Counted from the stretch's first letter, positions 16,616-26,693 are shown. The stretch: DNA of 64,000 nucleotides from Mariniphaga sediminis (GCF_003573545.1 NZ_QWET01000008.1:62001-126000), one strand, 5' to 3'. Translations and numbers: made by a program. Notes: generated by a model not told the origin, from the sequence alone.

Positions 16616-18046
16616 TTAATAACTTCGCCCGAGATCATTTGTCCTGACTTCTTCCAGCTTTGATTTCAGTTGTTTCCGGAATTGCTCAACAATACTATCG
16701 TAATCCGGATTTAACGCAAGATTTGTAAATTGTTGGGCATCATTCTCCATGTCATACAATTCTATTCCCGAACCCGCATCTTCATCGTATTGTATATAAG
16801 CCCACTTTTTAGTCCTGAGCAAGAATGATTTTCCACCCTGTGTTACCGTGAATGCCATGTCACGGAGTGAAATATCAGGGTTGTCAAAAACCGGGGCAAA
16901 ACTTTTCCCCTGGATATATTCGGGATATTTTAAACCGGCTAATTCAGCAACGGTAGGATATATATCGATCATTTCAAAAAATGAATCGTATACAGCCGGT
17001 TTTTTCCCCGGAACCTTAATAATCATTGGAACACGCACCGATTCTTCGTGCAGGCTTACTTTCATCCAGAAGTTGTGTTCACATAAATGAAAGCCATGGT
17101 CAGAGGTTAAAACGACAATCGTATTATCGTCCAACCCTTCTTCTTTTAATGTATGCAATACTTTGCCCACTTGTTTATCCATGTATGAAACGGAAGCATA
17201 ATAGGCTGCCACGGCCTTTTTCTCCTGGGTCTGGTTCATTTTAGCATTTACACTTGTCACATAATTTATTCCCCGCTCAGGGATATCATCCCAGTCTCCA
17301 TCTATTTTTTCCGGAAGCGTAATATTTTCGAAAGGATAGGGGGCAAAATATTCCCGGGGCGCAACAAAAGGCACATGTGGGCGCACAAAACCGACGGCAA
17401 GAAAGAATGGTTCATTCTTGTGGAGGCGAATTAATTCGCATGCTTTCTGTGCCGTTTTTCCGTCAGAATGCACCAGGTCATCTCCATCAGCTTTTACGAT
17501 GGTCATCACATTGCCTCCTTTAATTGGCAAAGAACCGTCAGGATTCCCCTGTACCAGCTCTCCGTCGCCCGGAGCTTTCCATTCGGGTCCTTTGCTATTG
17601 AATTTTTCGGTCCATGAAGCCGGGTCATCGGTTCCATCCGATCCTAATTCAATATCAATCGGAACTCCCATATGGAATATTTTACTTACACGTGCCGTAT
17701 AATATCCGTTTTCCCGAAAAAGCTGAGGCCAGGTTTTCCGCTCAGGACCAATATTTTCCCGACCGCTCACATATCCGTAAGTTTCTGTTGCATTTGGGTA
17801 ATACCCGGATAAAAAGGAAGCCCGCGAGGGACCGCAAACAGGATATTGACAATAAGCTCTTGTGAAAAGTACTCCTCCTGAAGCCAGCTTGTCAATATTG
17901 GGTGTCTGGCAGGTTTTATTTTCGTAAGCTGAAACAGCGGTTGCAGTCAAGTCATCAGATATTATAAAAAGCACATTGGGCTTCTTAACATCTTGAGTAA
18001 ATCCACTGACCAGCAACGGAATAAACAAAAACAATAATTTATACAT
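16616..18046 (-). CDS. Secreted sulfatase, iduronate-2-sulfatase-like (family S1)
   Basis: A 476-residue exported sulfatase. The signal peptide ends near SGFTQ. The metal-binding start is PNVLFIISDD. C71 in CGPSR is the residue turned into formylglycine, so an anaerobic-type maturase (anSME) elsewhere is needed. Further motifs are the HSDGK segment, GFVRPHVPF and TSDHGFHLCEHNFWMK, all typical of the iduronate-2-sulfatase-like branch. It is the last gene of the fecR-susC-susD operon, 107 bases after susD, which suggests a sulfated glycan as substrate. ATG 18046 (MYKLL) fits the signal peptide better than 18055. The exact sulfate position cannot be told. Confidence 0.93.
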   Translation of the reverse strand: MYKLLFLFIPLLVSGFTQDVKKPNVLFIISDDLTATAVSAYENKTCQTPNIDKLASGGVLFTRAYCQYPVCGPSRASFLSGYYPNATETYGYVSGRENIGPERKTWPQLFRENGYYTARVSKIFHMGVPIDIELGSDGTDDPASWTEKFNSKGPEWKAPGDGELVQGNPDGSLPIKGGNVMTIVKADGDDLVHSDGKTAQKACELIRLHKNEPFFLAVGFVRPHVPFVAPREYFAPYPFENITLPEKIDGDWDDIPERGINYVTSVNAKMNQTQEKKAVAAYYASVSYMDKQVGKVLHTLKEEGLDDNTIVVLTSDHGFHLCEHNFWMKVSLHEESVRVPMIIKVPGKKPAVYDSFFEMIDIYPTVAELAGLKYPEYIQGKSFAPVFDNPDISLRDMAFTVTQGGKSFLLRTKKWAYIQYDEDAGSGIELYDMENDAQQFTNLALNPDYDSIVEQFRKQLKSKLEEVRTNDLGRSY

Positions 18047-18152
18047 GGCTTCCATTTAATATGTATCAAAGAAACTGTTACGACTGTATAAAAAGACAAT
18101 CGTAACAGTTTAAAACATCTAATAGAAATTTTTGCAATAAGCGAGAATATTC

Positions 18153-19733
18153 TTACCAATTTGGATTCTGCACAAGATTAGGACTCAGTTCCCGCTCTTT
18201 CTGTGGTATTGGCCATAAATAATCCCTGTTCTCGTTAAACACTCTGTTATAACCCGTAATCTCCAAAGTTACAAGTGTTCCGTTGTCATCATAAGTCATA
18301 CCGTAAACATCCTCCGGCATCACTATGTGGGCTATCCTCCAACGCCTGAGGTCGAAAAGGCGTGTTCCCTCAAATGCCAGTTCAATGGTCCTTTCTTTCC
18401 GTACCAATTGCCTTAACTGCTCCTGAGTGAAGTTTTGTCCGATAGGAGGCATCTCCACACTTACCCTGGTGCGGACTTCATTAATAGCATCATACACCGA
18501 ATTATCTATTTCATTTAATTCAATTTTTGCTTCGGCATAGGTTAGAAGCACTTCGGCATAGCGCAATAAAATCAGGTTAATCCCTGAATTTCCAGGCGTA
18601 GTCATGTCATCGTCAGAGATGTATTTTTTTACGTTCCAACCGGTAGTGGTAGTATAAAGCGTCCCTCCCACCGGGTCTGTCGCATCCGGGTCACCCGGAA
18701 TTGAATTATATATTAATCCGTTGGGCAATACCATTCCTGTAACAAAGATGGATTGTTTCAACCTGGGATCCCTGTTTTCGTAAGGATTGTAAGGGTCAAA
18801 TCCACTTTCCGGATCGGTAATGGGCAACCCGTTGGTCATGTCGTACATGTCGACCAACTTTTTCGTAGGGACATAAACACTTCCAACACTCCCGGGCACT
18901 AAGCTCCAGGGACCTAGAGTATTGTAATAGTTATTTGAATAAACATCTTTGGCATACTGATGATCCAGGATTACTTCACTACAGTTTTCACCTGCGTACT
19001 GAAAAAGGTCTTCATACGAATTGTGCAAACTGTACACCCCAAGGTCCATCACTTGTTTGGCAGCAGCAGCTGATTCTGAATACCGCCCTGCATAGAGCAT
19101 TGCCCGGGCTTTTAATCCCAGGGCCGCACCTTTTATTACACGACCGGTATTATTGCCGGTTTGTGTTGTCGGCAATTCTCCGGCAGCGGTGGTTAATTCC
19201 TGCGAAACAAAGTCCCAGATAGTTGAGACCGGATCCCGGGTAATTGTTTTCCCTTCTTCAGCACTTATATTTGTAGTAACTAAAGGTACATCTCCGTAAA
19301 GCATTACAAGTTTCATATAATGAAATGCACGGATGGTGCGCACTTCTCCTTTTAGCTGACTAATTAGCTGGGCATTGTCAGTTTCCACGCCATCGATGTT
19401 TTCAAAAAAGTAATTTGCACGCTGGATTGCCGTATAGGCATCGTCCCATTCATCAAGGTAGCGTGAAAAAGTGGCATCCGAATTTCCAGCTTCAATAATT
19501 GAATTATTTTCAAAAAGCCGGTTGGTATGGAACACGTCGGTTATGCCATCGTAAGCAAAAAGTTTGTTTCCGTCTAAGGTTGGATAAAGTGCATTTGCCC
19601 CCGTTATGGCATCATCCTCCGTGTGCCAGTATATTTCTGTTGATATCCTGTCATCAGGAATAGTTTCCAGTAAATTTTCCTGACAAGAAACCAGAAAGGC
19701 AGCTATTATTATCGATAAAATAATCTTTTTCAT
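18153..19733 (-). CDS. SusD/RagB-family glycan-binding lipoprotein
   Basis: A 526-residue surface lipoprotein; the lipobox is LVSC with cysteine near residue 17. The N-terminal SusD-like domain starts with the family pattern LLETIPDDRISTEIYW. The fold is built on TPR-like helices (for example AIQRANYFFENID and EVRTIRAFHYMKLVMLYGDVPL). The C-terminal RagB signature is RKERTIELAFEGTRLFDLRRW near 455, and the protein ends with ELSPNLVQNPNW. It caps the SusC barrel encoded 12 bases upstream and delivers glycan to it. Ligand specificity cannot be read from sequence. Confidence 0.96.
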   Translation of the reverse strand: MKKIILSIIIAAFLVSCQENLLETIPDDRISTEIYWHTEDDAITGANALYPTLDGNKLFAYDGITDVFHTNRLFENNSIIEAGNSDATFSRYLDEWDDAYTAIQRANYFFENIDGVETDNAQLISQLKGEVRTIRAFHYMKLVMLYGDVPLVTTNISAEEGKTITRDPVSTIWDFVSQELTTAAGELPTTQTGNNTGRVIKGAALGLKARAMLYAGRYSESAAAAKQVMDLGVYSLHNSYEDLFQYAGENCSEVILDHQYAKDVYSNNYYNTLGPWSLVPGSVGSVYVPTKKLVDMYDMTNGLPITDPESGFDPYNPYENRDPRLKQSIFVTGMVLPNGLIYNSIPGDPDATDPVGGTLYTTTTGWNVKKYISDDDMTTPGNSGINLILLRYAEVLLTYAEAKIELNEIDNSVYDAINEVRTRVSVEMPPIGQNFTQEQLRQLVRKERTIELAFEGTRLFDLRRWRIAHIVMPEDVYGMTYDDNGTLVTLEITGYNRVFNENRDYLWPIPQKERELSPNLVQNPNW

Positions 19734-19745
19734 TTCGTGTAAGTT

Positions 19746-22700
19746 TTAAAAATTCAACTTTAAACCAACAGTGTATATTCCGACCTGCGGATAATAATTT
19801 GCCCTTCCCGGTGGCATTTCAGGATCTAAATTCCATTCATTCAGTTTCGAAAGCGTAATCAGGTCAGTTGCATTTATATAGACCTGTGCTCTGCTGATTG
19901 GCAGTTTATTCAGCAAACTTGCCGGTACATTGTAAGAAATCATGGTATTTTTTAACCGGATATAATCGGCATCTATTGTCAGTAAATCAGACGCCTGCAA
20001 ATTACGCAGATTCGATTTGATGGGCCTTGGCCATCGGGCATCGCGGTTGTTTTCGGTCCAGTAATCGGCATATACTTTATGGGTAAAAGCCTCGTATGTT
20101 GCCTGGTGTCCCAATCCTCCAGCTACCTGTGTGGTGTGCCCGCTGGCTCCCTGCCACTGCATGTATAACTCAAAGTTTTTATAGCTGAAATTCATGGTTG
20201 AACCATACGTATATATCGGAAAACTATAACCCAGGAATGCGCGGTCGTCCGGGGTAATTTTATCATCATCATTTAAATTCAGGTATTTCACATCACCCGG
20301 TTTGGTATTTGCCTGATAAGTCGGGTAGTTTGCAATCTCCTCTTCAGTTTGGAAAAATCCGTCGGTAAGGTATCCCCACAAACTGTTCATCGCCATCCCT
20401 TCCTTTATGATAAAGGTCTGGTTTGCTCCACCACCTTCAATATACGGACCTGTTCCAAGCAGGTCTTCCACAACGTTTTTATTCCTGCTGATATTTAATC
20501 CCAGATTGTATTTAAATACATTTCCACCGCGGAAATCTAAAGATGCTTCCCATCCTTTATTCCTGACAGTCCCGGCATTTTGGAAAGATGCGTCTAAACC
20601 TACCGTAGCCGGGATAGGTAATTCCAGAAGGATATCTTTGGTAAGTTTATTATAGTAATCAAACGAGAAATTCATTCGGTTACTTAATAATCCCAAATCA
20701 ATACCAATATCTAATTGTTCCGTTTTTTCCCAGGTAAGGTTTTCATTGACAATCCGGGTAGGAGCATAGCCCACAGCCGGGTTTTCAAAGAAGGCATAAT
20801 CGATGTTCGTAAGTGCCGGGTAAAACTCGTAAAGGTCGATTGCCTGGTTCCCGGTAATCCCCCAGGAGGCACGTAATTTAAATTCATTGATTGTTTCAGA
20901 AAGGCTGCCCCAGAAATTTTCCTGGGAAATCCTCCATGCGCCGGAGAACGATGGGAAAAAGGCATATCGTTTTGCTGAACTAAACCTGGAAGAACCATCG
21001 TATCTGCCATTTATCTCAATAAAATATTTTTTCGCATAATTATAATTCAGTCGTCCAAAATAAGACCTTAACCCGTATCCCCTGTTATAACCTTCATTAT
21101 CTTTATTGTCGTTCGAGCCTGAATCCAAAGACTGAATATCGTTGTTGTAAAAATCCTGCCGGAAACCTTCCAGGTATTTTTGTTTATTATCAATAGTGGA
21201 ATACCCTAGAAGCAGATTCACATTGTTATTCCCCAAAGATTTATGATAATTGAGCAAATGATTAAGGGTATATTCCCTGAAACTTGTGCGGTTTTCCTCA
21301 AGAGAATTGATGGGGACCTGGCGTACGCGGCCTGTAACTGGGTCTTCATTCCTGTATTTGTTTTTATAGGCAGAAACCTCAGTCAGGGAATTTCTTGCCC
21401 CATATTCCAGGGTGTATTTCAGGTCGCTGAAAATTTGATAATCCGCTTTTATTTTCCCAATAAGATAATCGTTCTTTCTTTTCCTTAATCCTGATAATTC
21501 AGCAAAAATCAGCGGGTTATTATTTTGCGGACCAAGTCCATATTCTCCGGTTTTATACTGAGGATAAGAAAATTTTGTGGCATGGAGCATATAGTTAAAT
21601 ACATTAAAAACTCCATCGTAGGGCTGCCTGTCTTCCGAAGACCTGAAGTTAATATCAAAAGAAACTTTCAGCTTTTCAGATACATTAAAATCGGTATTGA
21701 TCCTGACTTCATTTGTTTTATCTGAAAAATTACTTACAATACCTTCAATATCCTGGTACCTCAAGCTGGCCCTGGCCTGCATAAAGTCGGTACCACCACT
21801 GAACGAAAGGGTATGGTTTTGCTGGGGTGCATCTTTTAACATCACTCCTTTATCGAACCAAGGAAATGGAAGCGGGTATTTTTCGCGATCGGTAGCATTA
21901 ACATATTCATTGATAAATTCTTCAGAATATGTTGGTGAAGAACCAGCATTAATCCGGGCAACATTTTCCAATTCGAAATAACTCCTCAGGTCAAGGTGCT
22001 CGGGTCGGTTCAATGCCCGCTGGAAACCATAATACCCGTGGTAGGAAACATTTACGTCTCCTTTCTCTCCTCTTCGGGTGGTTATCAGTATAACCCCGTT
22101 GGCAGCACGGGATCCGTATATGGCTGTTGACGAAGCATCTTTAAGTACAGAAATGCTTGCAATGTCATCAGGGTTTATGTCGCTCATACGTTGTTCAATG
22201 CCGTCAACAATAATCAACGGGTCCCTTTTTGTCTCATCGTCTCCTAACGTTGTAAGCCCCCTGATACGGATATTGATTTCTGAGTCACCAGGTCTCCCTC
22301 CATTATCTATGACAACAACCCCGGGAGCCATCCCCTGCAATGACTGACCGATGTGCGATACCGGCTTTTTCACGATTTCGTCTCCATCTATCTGGGCTAC
22401 AGAGTTTGTTAAACTTATTCTCTCCTGAACGGCGTACCCCACAGCAATAACTTCTTCCAGGCCAATGGTTTCTTCTTCCATGCTCACATTAATTGTCAGC
22501 TGATCGCCTACAACCACTTCCTGTTTCTTCATCCCAACAAATGAAAATACCAATGTGGCGTCCTCTGGAATATTGGTAAGGGTATATTCGCCTTCAGCAT
22601 TTGTTACCGTTCCCCTTGAGGTACCCTTTATTACCACAGCGACTCCAGGCAAAGGCTGGCTTCGGGTATCTTCTACTTTACCCGAAACGGTTCGTTGGGC

Positions 22701-23114
22701 CTGTTGCCCGCGAGTGTAACTATCTGCATTTCCGGGCCGGTAATTTTCTCCGGGAAAAAGGATGATGTGTTTGTCTATAATCCGGTAATCTGTTTCATTT
22801 CCGAAAAGCTGGTTAAGTACCGTTTCAATGGTTTCGTCTTTAACAATGATATTTACCTTTCGGTCAGCATCAATCTTGTTATTGTCATACATAAACGAGA
22901 ACTCCGAGTTATACTCGATATGCTGCAATACATTCTTAATACTTACATCTCTCAAGGCAAAGGTCATCCTGGCACTTTGTGCATAACTTTTTTCCGCTAT
23001 ACTGTTCAGGAGACCAAAACCACAGATAAGTACTAAAATTAGTTTCATCGTTAGTAACATTTTTAAAGCGGGGGAGAAAACATCAATCCCCCGGGTTCTT
23101 TTACAATTTTTCAT
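19746..23114 (-). CDS. SusC/RagA TonB-dependent transporter with STN signalling domain
   Basis: A 1122-residue outer-membrane importer. Domains in order: an extended signal peptide (1-45), an STN/secretin-type domain (about 50-110) that talks to an anti-sigma factor, a carboxypeptidase-like domain (about 143-222, VSGKVEDTRSQPLPGV), a plug (about 232-345, with IYGSRAANGVILITTRRGE), and the barrel, ending in VGLKLNF. The STN domain and the fecR gene upstream mark a transporter that senses its own substrate. ATG 23114 gives the RTRG-type extended leader common to STN-SusC proteins. A -7 box on the opposite strand overlaps this start codon. Confidence 0.96.
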   Translation of the reverse strand: MKNCKRTRGIDVFSPALKMLLTMKLILVLICGFGLLNSIAEKSYAQSARMTFALRDVSIKNVLQHIEYNSEFSFMYDNNKIDADRKVNIIVKDETIETVLNQLFGNETDYRIIDKHIILFPGENYRPGNADSYTRGQQAQRTVSGKVEDTRSQPLPGVAVVIKGTSRGTVTNAEGEYTLTNIPEDATLVFSFVGMKKQEVVVGDQLTINVSMEEETIGLEEVIAVGYAVQERISLTNSVAQIDGDEIVKKPVSHIGQSLQGMAPGVVVIDNGGRPGDSEINIRIRGLTTLGDDETKRDPLIIVDGIEQRMSDINPDDIASISVLKDASSTAIYGSRAANGVILITTRRGEKGDVNVSYHGYYGFQRALNRPEHLDLRSYFELENVARINAGSSPTYSEEFINEYVNATDREKYPLPFPWFDKGVMLKDAPQQNHTLSFSGGTDFMQARASLRYQDIEGIVSNFSDKTNEVRINTDFNVSEKLKVSFDINFRSSEDRQPYDGVFNVFNYMLHATKFSYPQYKTGEYGLGPQNNNPLIFAELSGLRKRKNDYLIGKIKADYQIFSDLKYTLEYGARNSLTEVSAYKNKYRNEDPVTGRVRQVPINSLEENRTSFREYTLNHLLNYHKSLGNNNVNLLLGYSTIDNKQKYLEGFRQDFYNNDIQSLDSGSNDNKDNEGYNRGYGLRSYFGRLNYNYAKKYFIEINGRYDGSSRFSSAKRYAFFPSFSGAWRISQENFWGSLSETINEFKLRASWGITGNQAIDLYEFYPALTNIDYAFFENPAVGYAPTRIVNENLTWEKTEQLDIGIDLGLLSNRMNFSFDYYNKLTKDILLELPIPATVGLDASFQNAGTVRNKGWEASLDFRGGNVFKYNLGLNISRNKNVVEDLLGTGPYIEGGGANQTFIIKEGMAMNSLWGYLTDGFFQTEEEIANYPTYQANTKPGDVKYLNLNDDDKITPDDRAFLGYSFPIYTYGSTMNFSYKNFELYMQWQGASGHTTQVAGGLGHQATYEAFTHKVYADYWTENNRDARWPRPIKSNLRNLQASDLLTIDADYIRLKNTMISYNVPASLLNKLPISRAQVYINATDLITLSKLNEWNLDPEMPPGRANYYPQVGIYTVGLKLNF

Positions 23115-23240
23115 ATCTTTGTTTTGGTTTTTGCAGTTCCCAGATAAAACACAATCGGCAAATTTGTTCCTTCCGGGATGCTGCGATTAAACAATTAATT
23201 TTATAGGACAGGCTTGCCCGTCCGGCAAGTCTGTTTTTTT
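23114..23240 (+). ncRNA. Candidate antisense sRNA opposite the susC 5' leader
   Basis: On the plus strand, against the operon, a perfect -7 box TATCTTTG (23114-23121) is followed about 115 bases later by a canonical Rho-independent terminator. No open frame of note lies between. A transcript starting near 23128 would cover the whole leader of susC and end between susC and fecR. Antisense sRNAs in this position are known for polysaccharide loci of Bacteroides (DonS in B. fragilis is the named case). No convincing -33 TTG is visible, so the promoter is only half supported. Expression is not shown by sequence. Confidence 0.5.
23208..23240 (+). terminator. Rho-independent terminator on the plus strand between susC and fecR
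   Basis: Arms ACAGGCTTGCC (23208-23218) and GGCAAGTCTGT (23224-23234) form 11 pairs including one G-T, with a 5-base loop, then seven T (23234-23240). On the minus strand, along which fecR and susC are read, it has no T tail, so it does not serve the operon. Confidence 0.8.
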
Positions 23241-23280
23241 AATAATTAGTCAGTTAGTTCTCCCTCATAGGCATTTTGTT

Positions 23281-24267
23281 TTAATTCGAATATTTTATTT
23301 TTACATCTTTCCCGCGAATCTCATAAATGATCGGGGTCATTACTTTCAGCATCTCAAGCATTTCGCGGAATGATTCGGTCTTGACCCTGAAAGTATAACT
23401 ATGCTTTCCCTTCATCTCACTATCTAAGGCAATATCAACTCCATACCACCGCTCAAGATATTTTACAACTTCCTCCAGCGGGGTATTATCAAAAATCAAT
23501 TCGTTATTCTTCCATGCACTCACCAAGTCAGGATTATTTTCGGTATAGGTAATCCTATTTGTCTCTTTATTCAGCGAAGCTTGTTCCCCCCGCGTGAGCC
23601 GGCGGAGTTCTTTCGACTTGTCAGACACGCCTACGATTCCTTCCATCACAGTTATTTCCTCAACACGATCATCCTCATAATTTTTTATATTGAATGAAGT
23701 TCCGTAAACTTTCACATCAAGAATTCCGGTTTTCACCCTGAAAAATTTTGAGCTGTCTTCTTTTACCTCAAAAAATGCTTCCCCCTTCAATATTACTTCT
23801 CTTTCTTTCACATTAAAATCTCCCTTGTATTTCAGAGAGGAACCGGAATTCAGCCAAACGTATGAACTATCGGGTAATATGACCATCGACTTTTGTCCCA
23901 TCGGAGTCACTATTTCGGTATATTGCTGCAAATTAGTTCTATTCCCGGCATTAAAAAGCCAAACAACAGATAGCCCCACCAATAAAATAATGACAGCTGC
24001 TGCAACATATTTGAATTTCTCAAACAACTTTTTCACAGGAGTACCAGAGGTGATTCGTTGTTCAATTTTCCTCCATGCTATTTCTTTATTGGGTTCCAGA
24101 GCTTGGGGAACTGAGGAAGTTACCGTGTAAACATTTTGGATTTCAGTAAGTACATTTTGATTTGTCTCATCTTTTTCCAGCCAATTGTTGAGTTCGGCCA
24201 ATTCTTCCGGGCTGGTCTCTTTCCGGAGATATTTAGTGATAATATGCCACGGTATACTTTTTTCCAT
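23281..24267 (-). CDS. FecR-family anti-sigma factor
   Basis: A 328-residue inner-membrane regulator from ATG 24267. Residues about 1-75 are the cytoplasmic sigma-binding part (YLRKETSPEELAELNNWLEKD). One transmembrane helix lies near residues 84-105 (YVAAAVIILLVGLSVVWLF). The periplasmic FecR domain follows (about 120-220, with FEVKEDSSKFFRVKTGILDVKVYGTSFNI). The C-terminal part (DUF4974-like, about 250-328) contains YLERWYGVDIAL and ends with KDVKIKYSN. It would pass the signal from the STN domain of SusC to an ECF sigma factor. No sigma gene lies beside it; the upstream neighbour is divergent tsaC. The partner must be encoded elsewhere. Confidence 0.93.
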   Translation of the reverse strand: MEKSIPWHIITKYLRKETSPEELAELNNWLEKDETNQNVLTEIQNVYTVTSSVPQALEPNKEIAWRKIEQRITSGTPVKKLFEKFKYVAAAVIILLVGLSVVWLFNAGNRTNLQQYTEIVTPMGQKSMVILPDSSYVWLNSGSSLKYKGDFNVKEREVILKGEAFFEVKEDSSKFFRVKTGILDVKVYGTSFNIKNYEDDRVEEITVMEGIVGVSDKSKELRRLTRGEQASLNKETNRITYTENNPDLVSAWKNNELIFDNTPLEEVVKYLERWYGVDIALDSEMKGKHSYTFRVKTESFREMLEMLKVMTPIIYEIRGKDVKIKYSN

Positions 24268-24476
24268 TCTTTTTCCCTTATAATTATAAGGCACCTAACT
24301 TTCAAAATACCCCTATCCAACAATTCTTTTTTTTCAATCCTTCATCTTCAGGCTATTTCTCAAGTACCACCATAAAAAATGGTGAGACTTTTGTTCAAAA
24401 GAATATGCCAAAGCACCATGAGAAATACGGGAAAATTCAATGAAAGTTATAATTTTACCTCCTCAAACTTTAATTT

Positions 24477-25091
24477 ATGTTATTACGGCTCTACAATGAG
24501 AACCCCAATCCCCGGGATATTCGCAAAGTGGTTGATGTGCTTCGGGAAGGAGGAATCATTATCTACCCTACCGATACGGTTTATGGTTTGGGATGCGATA
24601 TTACCAACCCCAAAGCGGTGGATAAGGTAGCCCGGTTCAAAGGGATTAAAATTGAAAAAGCCAATTTTTCCTTTATTTGCAGTGACCTGAGCCACCTGTC
24701 TGACTACACCAAGCCTATCTCAAATACTGTGTTTAAACTGATGAGAAAAAACCTGCCCGGCCCGTTTACTTTTATTCTTGAGGCCAATAACAATGTACCC
24801 AGATACTTCAAAGGCAAGAAAAAAACTGTGGGTATCCGTGTTCCTGACAACAACATTATTCGCGATATTATTTACGAACTGGGAAATCCCATTCTTTCCA
24901 CTTCCATTCGTGACGAGGATGAAATCCTGGAATACACCACCGATCCGGAACTGATTTATGAAAAATACCAGGACATTGCCGATTTAGTTATTGACGGGGG
25001 ACATGGAGAACTGGTTCCGTCTACCGTAATTGACTGTACAAACGATGAAATTACCATTGTAAGGGAAGGAAAGGGGATTCTGGAATATTAG
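24477..25091 (+). CDS. tsaC: L-threonylcarbamoyladenylate synthase (TsaC/YciO/YrdC family)
   Basis: A 204-residue enzyme that makes threonylcarbamoyl-AMP from threonine, bicarbonate and ATP for the t6A37 modification of tRNA. The N-terminal motif GGIIIYPTDTVYGLGCDI and the following FKGIKIEKANFSFIC match the family, as does LPGPFTFIL. Length is that of the single-domain YrdC/TsaC type without the Sua5 extension, close to the YciO branch. The exact branch (TsaC or YciO) is uncertain. It is divergent from fecR and convergent with trkH. Confidence 0.88.
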   Translation: MLLRLYNENPNPRDIRKVVDVLREGGIIIYPTDTVYGLGCDITNPKAVDKVARFKGIKIEKANFSFICSDLSHLSDYTKPISNTVFKLMRKNLPGPFTFILEANNNVPRYFKGKKKTVGIRVPDNNIIRDIIYELGNPILSTSIRDEDEILEYTTDPELIYEKYQDIADLVIDGGHGELVPSTVIDCTNDEITIVREGKGILEY

Positions 25092-25220
25092 ATTGTGCCC
25101 TCTGTCTGATCTGCCTATTCCTCGTGCCTCCTTCAGTTCCGGAAATAAAACGACACATAGATTTCCCTGTCGAAGCTAAGGGTATAAAAAAACAGACCCA
25201 TTTAAAATATTTTCATGACA

Positions 25221-26666
25221 TTACTCTCTCCAGAATGAAGGAGAAAAGATAACCAACACGGTGAAAAGTTCCAGTCGCCCCAGCAACATTAGAAACGATA
25301 AGAACCATTTTCCGGCAGGGCTGATATGAAGAAAGTTTTCGGCAGGGCCGACATTGCCCAAACCGGGACCGATATTACCCAGACTTGTTGCTACCGCTCC
25401 CATGGCCGATTCCATATCAGGTTCAATAAATGAAAAAACAATAGTACTTGCACCAAAAATCACAAAATAAAACATAAAAAACGCCAGCACATTGTTAATG
25501 ATTTTTGCATCGACCGACTGCCTGTTAAATTTTACAGGGATAACTGCATGTGGATGGATTATTCTGCGCAGTTCATAGTAGCTGTTTTTCAAAAGTAAAA
25601 CGATACGCATAATTTTAATGCTTCCACCCGTAGATCCTGCTGATCCACCAAAGAAAAACAGTCCAAAAAGCAGAATGGTCAGAACAGGAGCCCAGGTTAA
25701 ATAATCCACCGTAGCAAAGCCGGTGGTAGTCATTATAGAGACCACCTGAAAAAGAGCATCCCTGAAAGCATTCTCCACACCCAACTGGGTAGTAATCAGC
25801 AACCCCGCGCTTATTACAAGGGTGAATCCAAGCACAAACAACCCGTAATATTTAAACTCTTCGTCATGCAATACTCTTTTAAAGTTGCCGCGTAAGGCCA
25901 TGTAGGAAAGCGTAAAATTAGTGCCCGCCAAAAACATAAAAAGAATGATAACATACTGAATAAAGGGCGACGACCAATAAGCAATGCTTGCCTGTTTTGT
26001 CGAGAAGCCTCCGGTGGCCATGGTTGTAAATGAATGGCAAACAGCATCAAAAAGGGTCATTCCCCCAATCCACAACAAAAGCGTTTCTGCCACCGTAAAC
26101 CCCAGGTAGATCACCCACAGCGTTTTGGCCGTTTGCCTGATTCTCGGGCTAATACGATCGGGTGTGGGCCCCGGAACTTCGGCTATAAACAACTGCATAC
26201 CCCCAATACCAAAAACAGGCAAAATAGCCAGCGACAAAACAATAATTCCCATTCCACCCAGCCATTGGGTAATACTTCTCCAAAACAGGATACCGTGAGG
26301 AAGTGATTCGATATCTGCCAAAATAGAAGAGCCTGTGGTAGTAAATCCTGATATCGTTTCAAAAAAGGCATTGGTAAAGTCAGGGATTGCCCCGCTAATA
26401 ACATACGGAAGGCTTCCGAAAAAAGAAAAAACGAGCCACACCAGCGAAACAATTATGTACCCCTCGCGCCGCCCGATGTCTCGCCGGGCATTCCGTGTTA
26501 AATAAACGATGGTTCCCCCTAACAGAATGTTAATACCTGAAGAAATAAGGAAAGCCGATTGATCGTATTCATTATACAAAAGGGCAATACCAAATGCCAG
26601 TAACATGGCAACACCTTCCACAAAAAGCAAAAATCCCAAAACTCTTAAGACAATCTTGACATTCAT
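25221..26666 (-). CDS. trkH: Potassium uptake protein TrkH
   Basis: A 481-residue inner-membrane potassium transporter. About ten membrane helices are seen, with pore-loop repeats such as TTTGSSILADIE, TTMATGGFSTK, TTTGFATVDYLTW and SLGNIGPGLGNVGP. The glycines in these loops form the selectivity filter. Length is normal. It lies 27 bases after trkA on the same strand, forming the two-gene Trk system. Confidence 0.95.
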   Translation of the reverse strand: MNVKIVLRVLGFLLFVEGVAMLLAFGIALLYNEYDQSAFLISSGINILLGGTIVYLTRNARRDIGRREGYIIVSLVWLVFSFFGSLPYVISGAIPDFTNAFFETISGFTTTGSSILADIESLPHGILFWRSITQWLGGMGIIVLSLAILPVFGIGGMQLFIAEVPGPTPDRISPRIRQTAKTLWVIYLGFTVAETLLLWIGGMTLFDAVCHSFTTMATGGFSTKQASIAYWSSPFIQYVIILFMFLAGTNFTLSYMALRGNFKRVLHDEEFKYYGLFVLGFTLVISAGLLITTQLGVENAFRDALFQVVSIMTTTGFATVDYLTWAPVLTILLFGLFFFGGSAGSTGGSIKIMRIVLLLKNSYYELRRIIHPHAVIPVKFNRQSVDAKIINNVLAFFMFYFVIFGASTIVFSFIEPDMESAMGAVATSLGNIGPGLGNVGPAENFLHISPAGKWFLSFLMLLGRLELFTVLVIFSPSFWRE

Positions 26667-26693
26667 AGCGATTCGCCCAAACTACAGGCGCAA

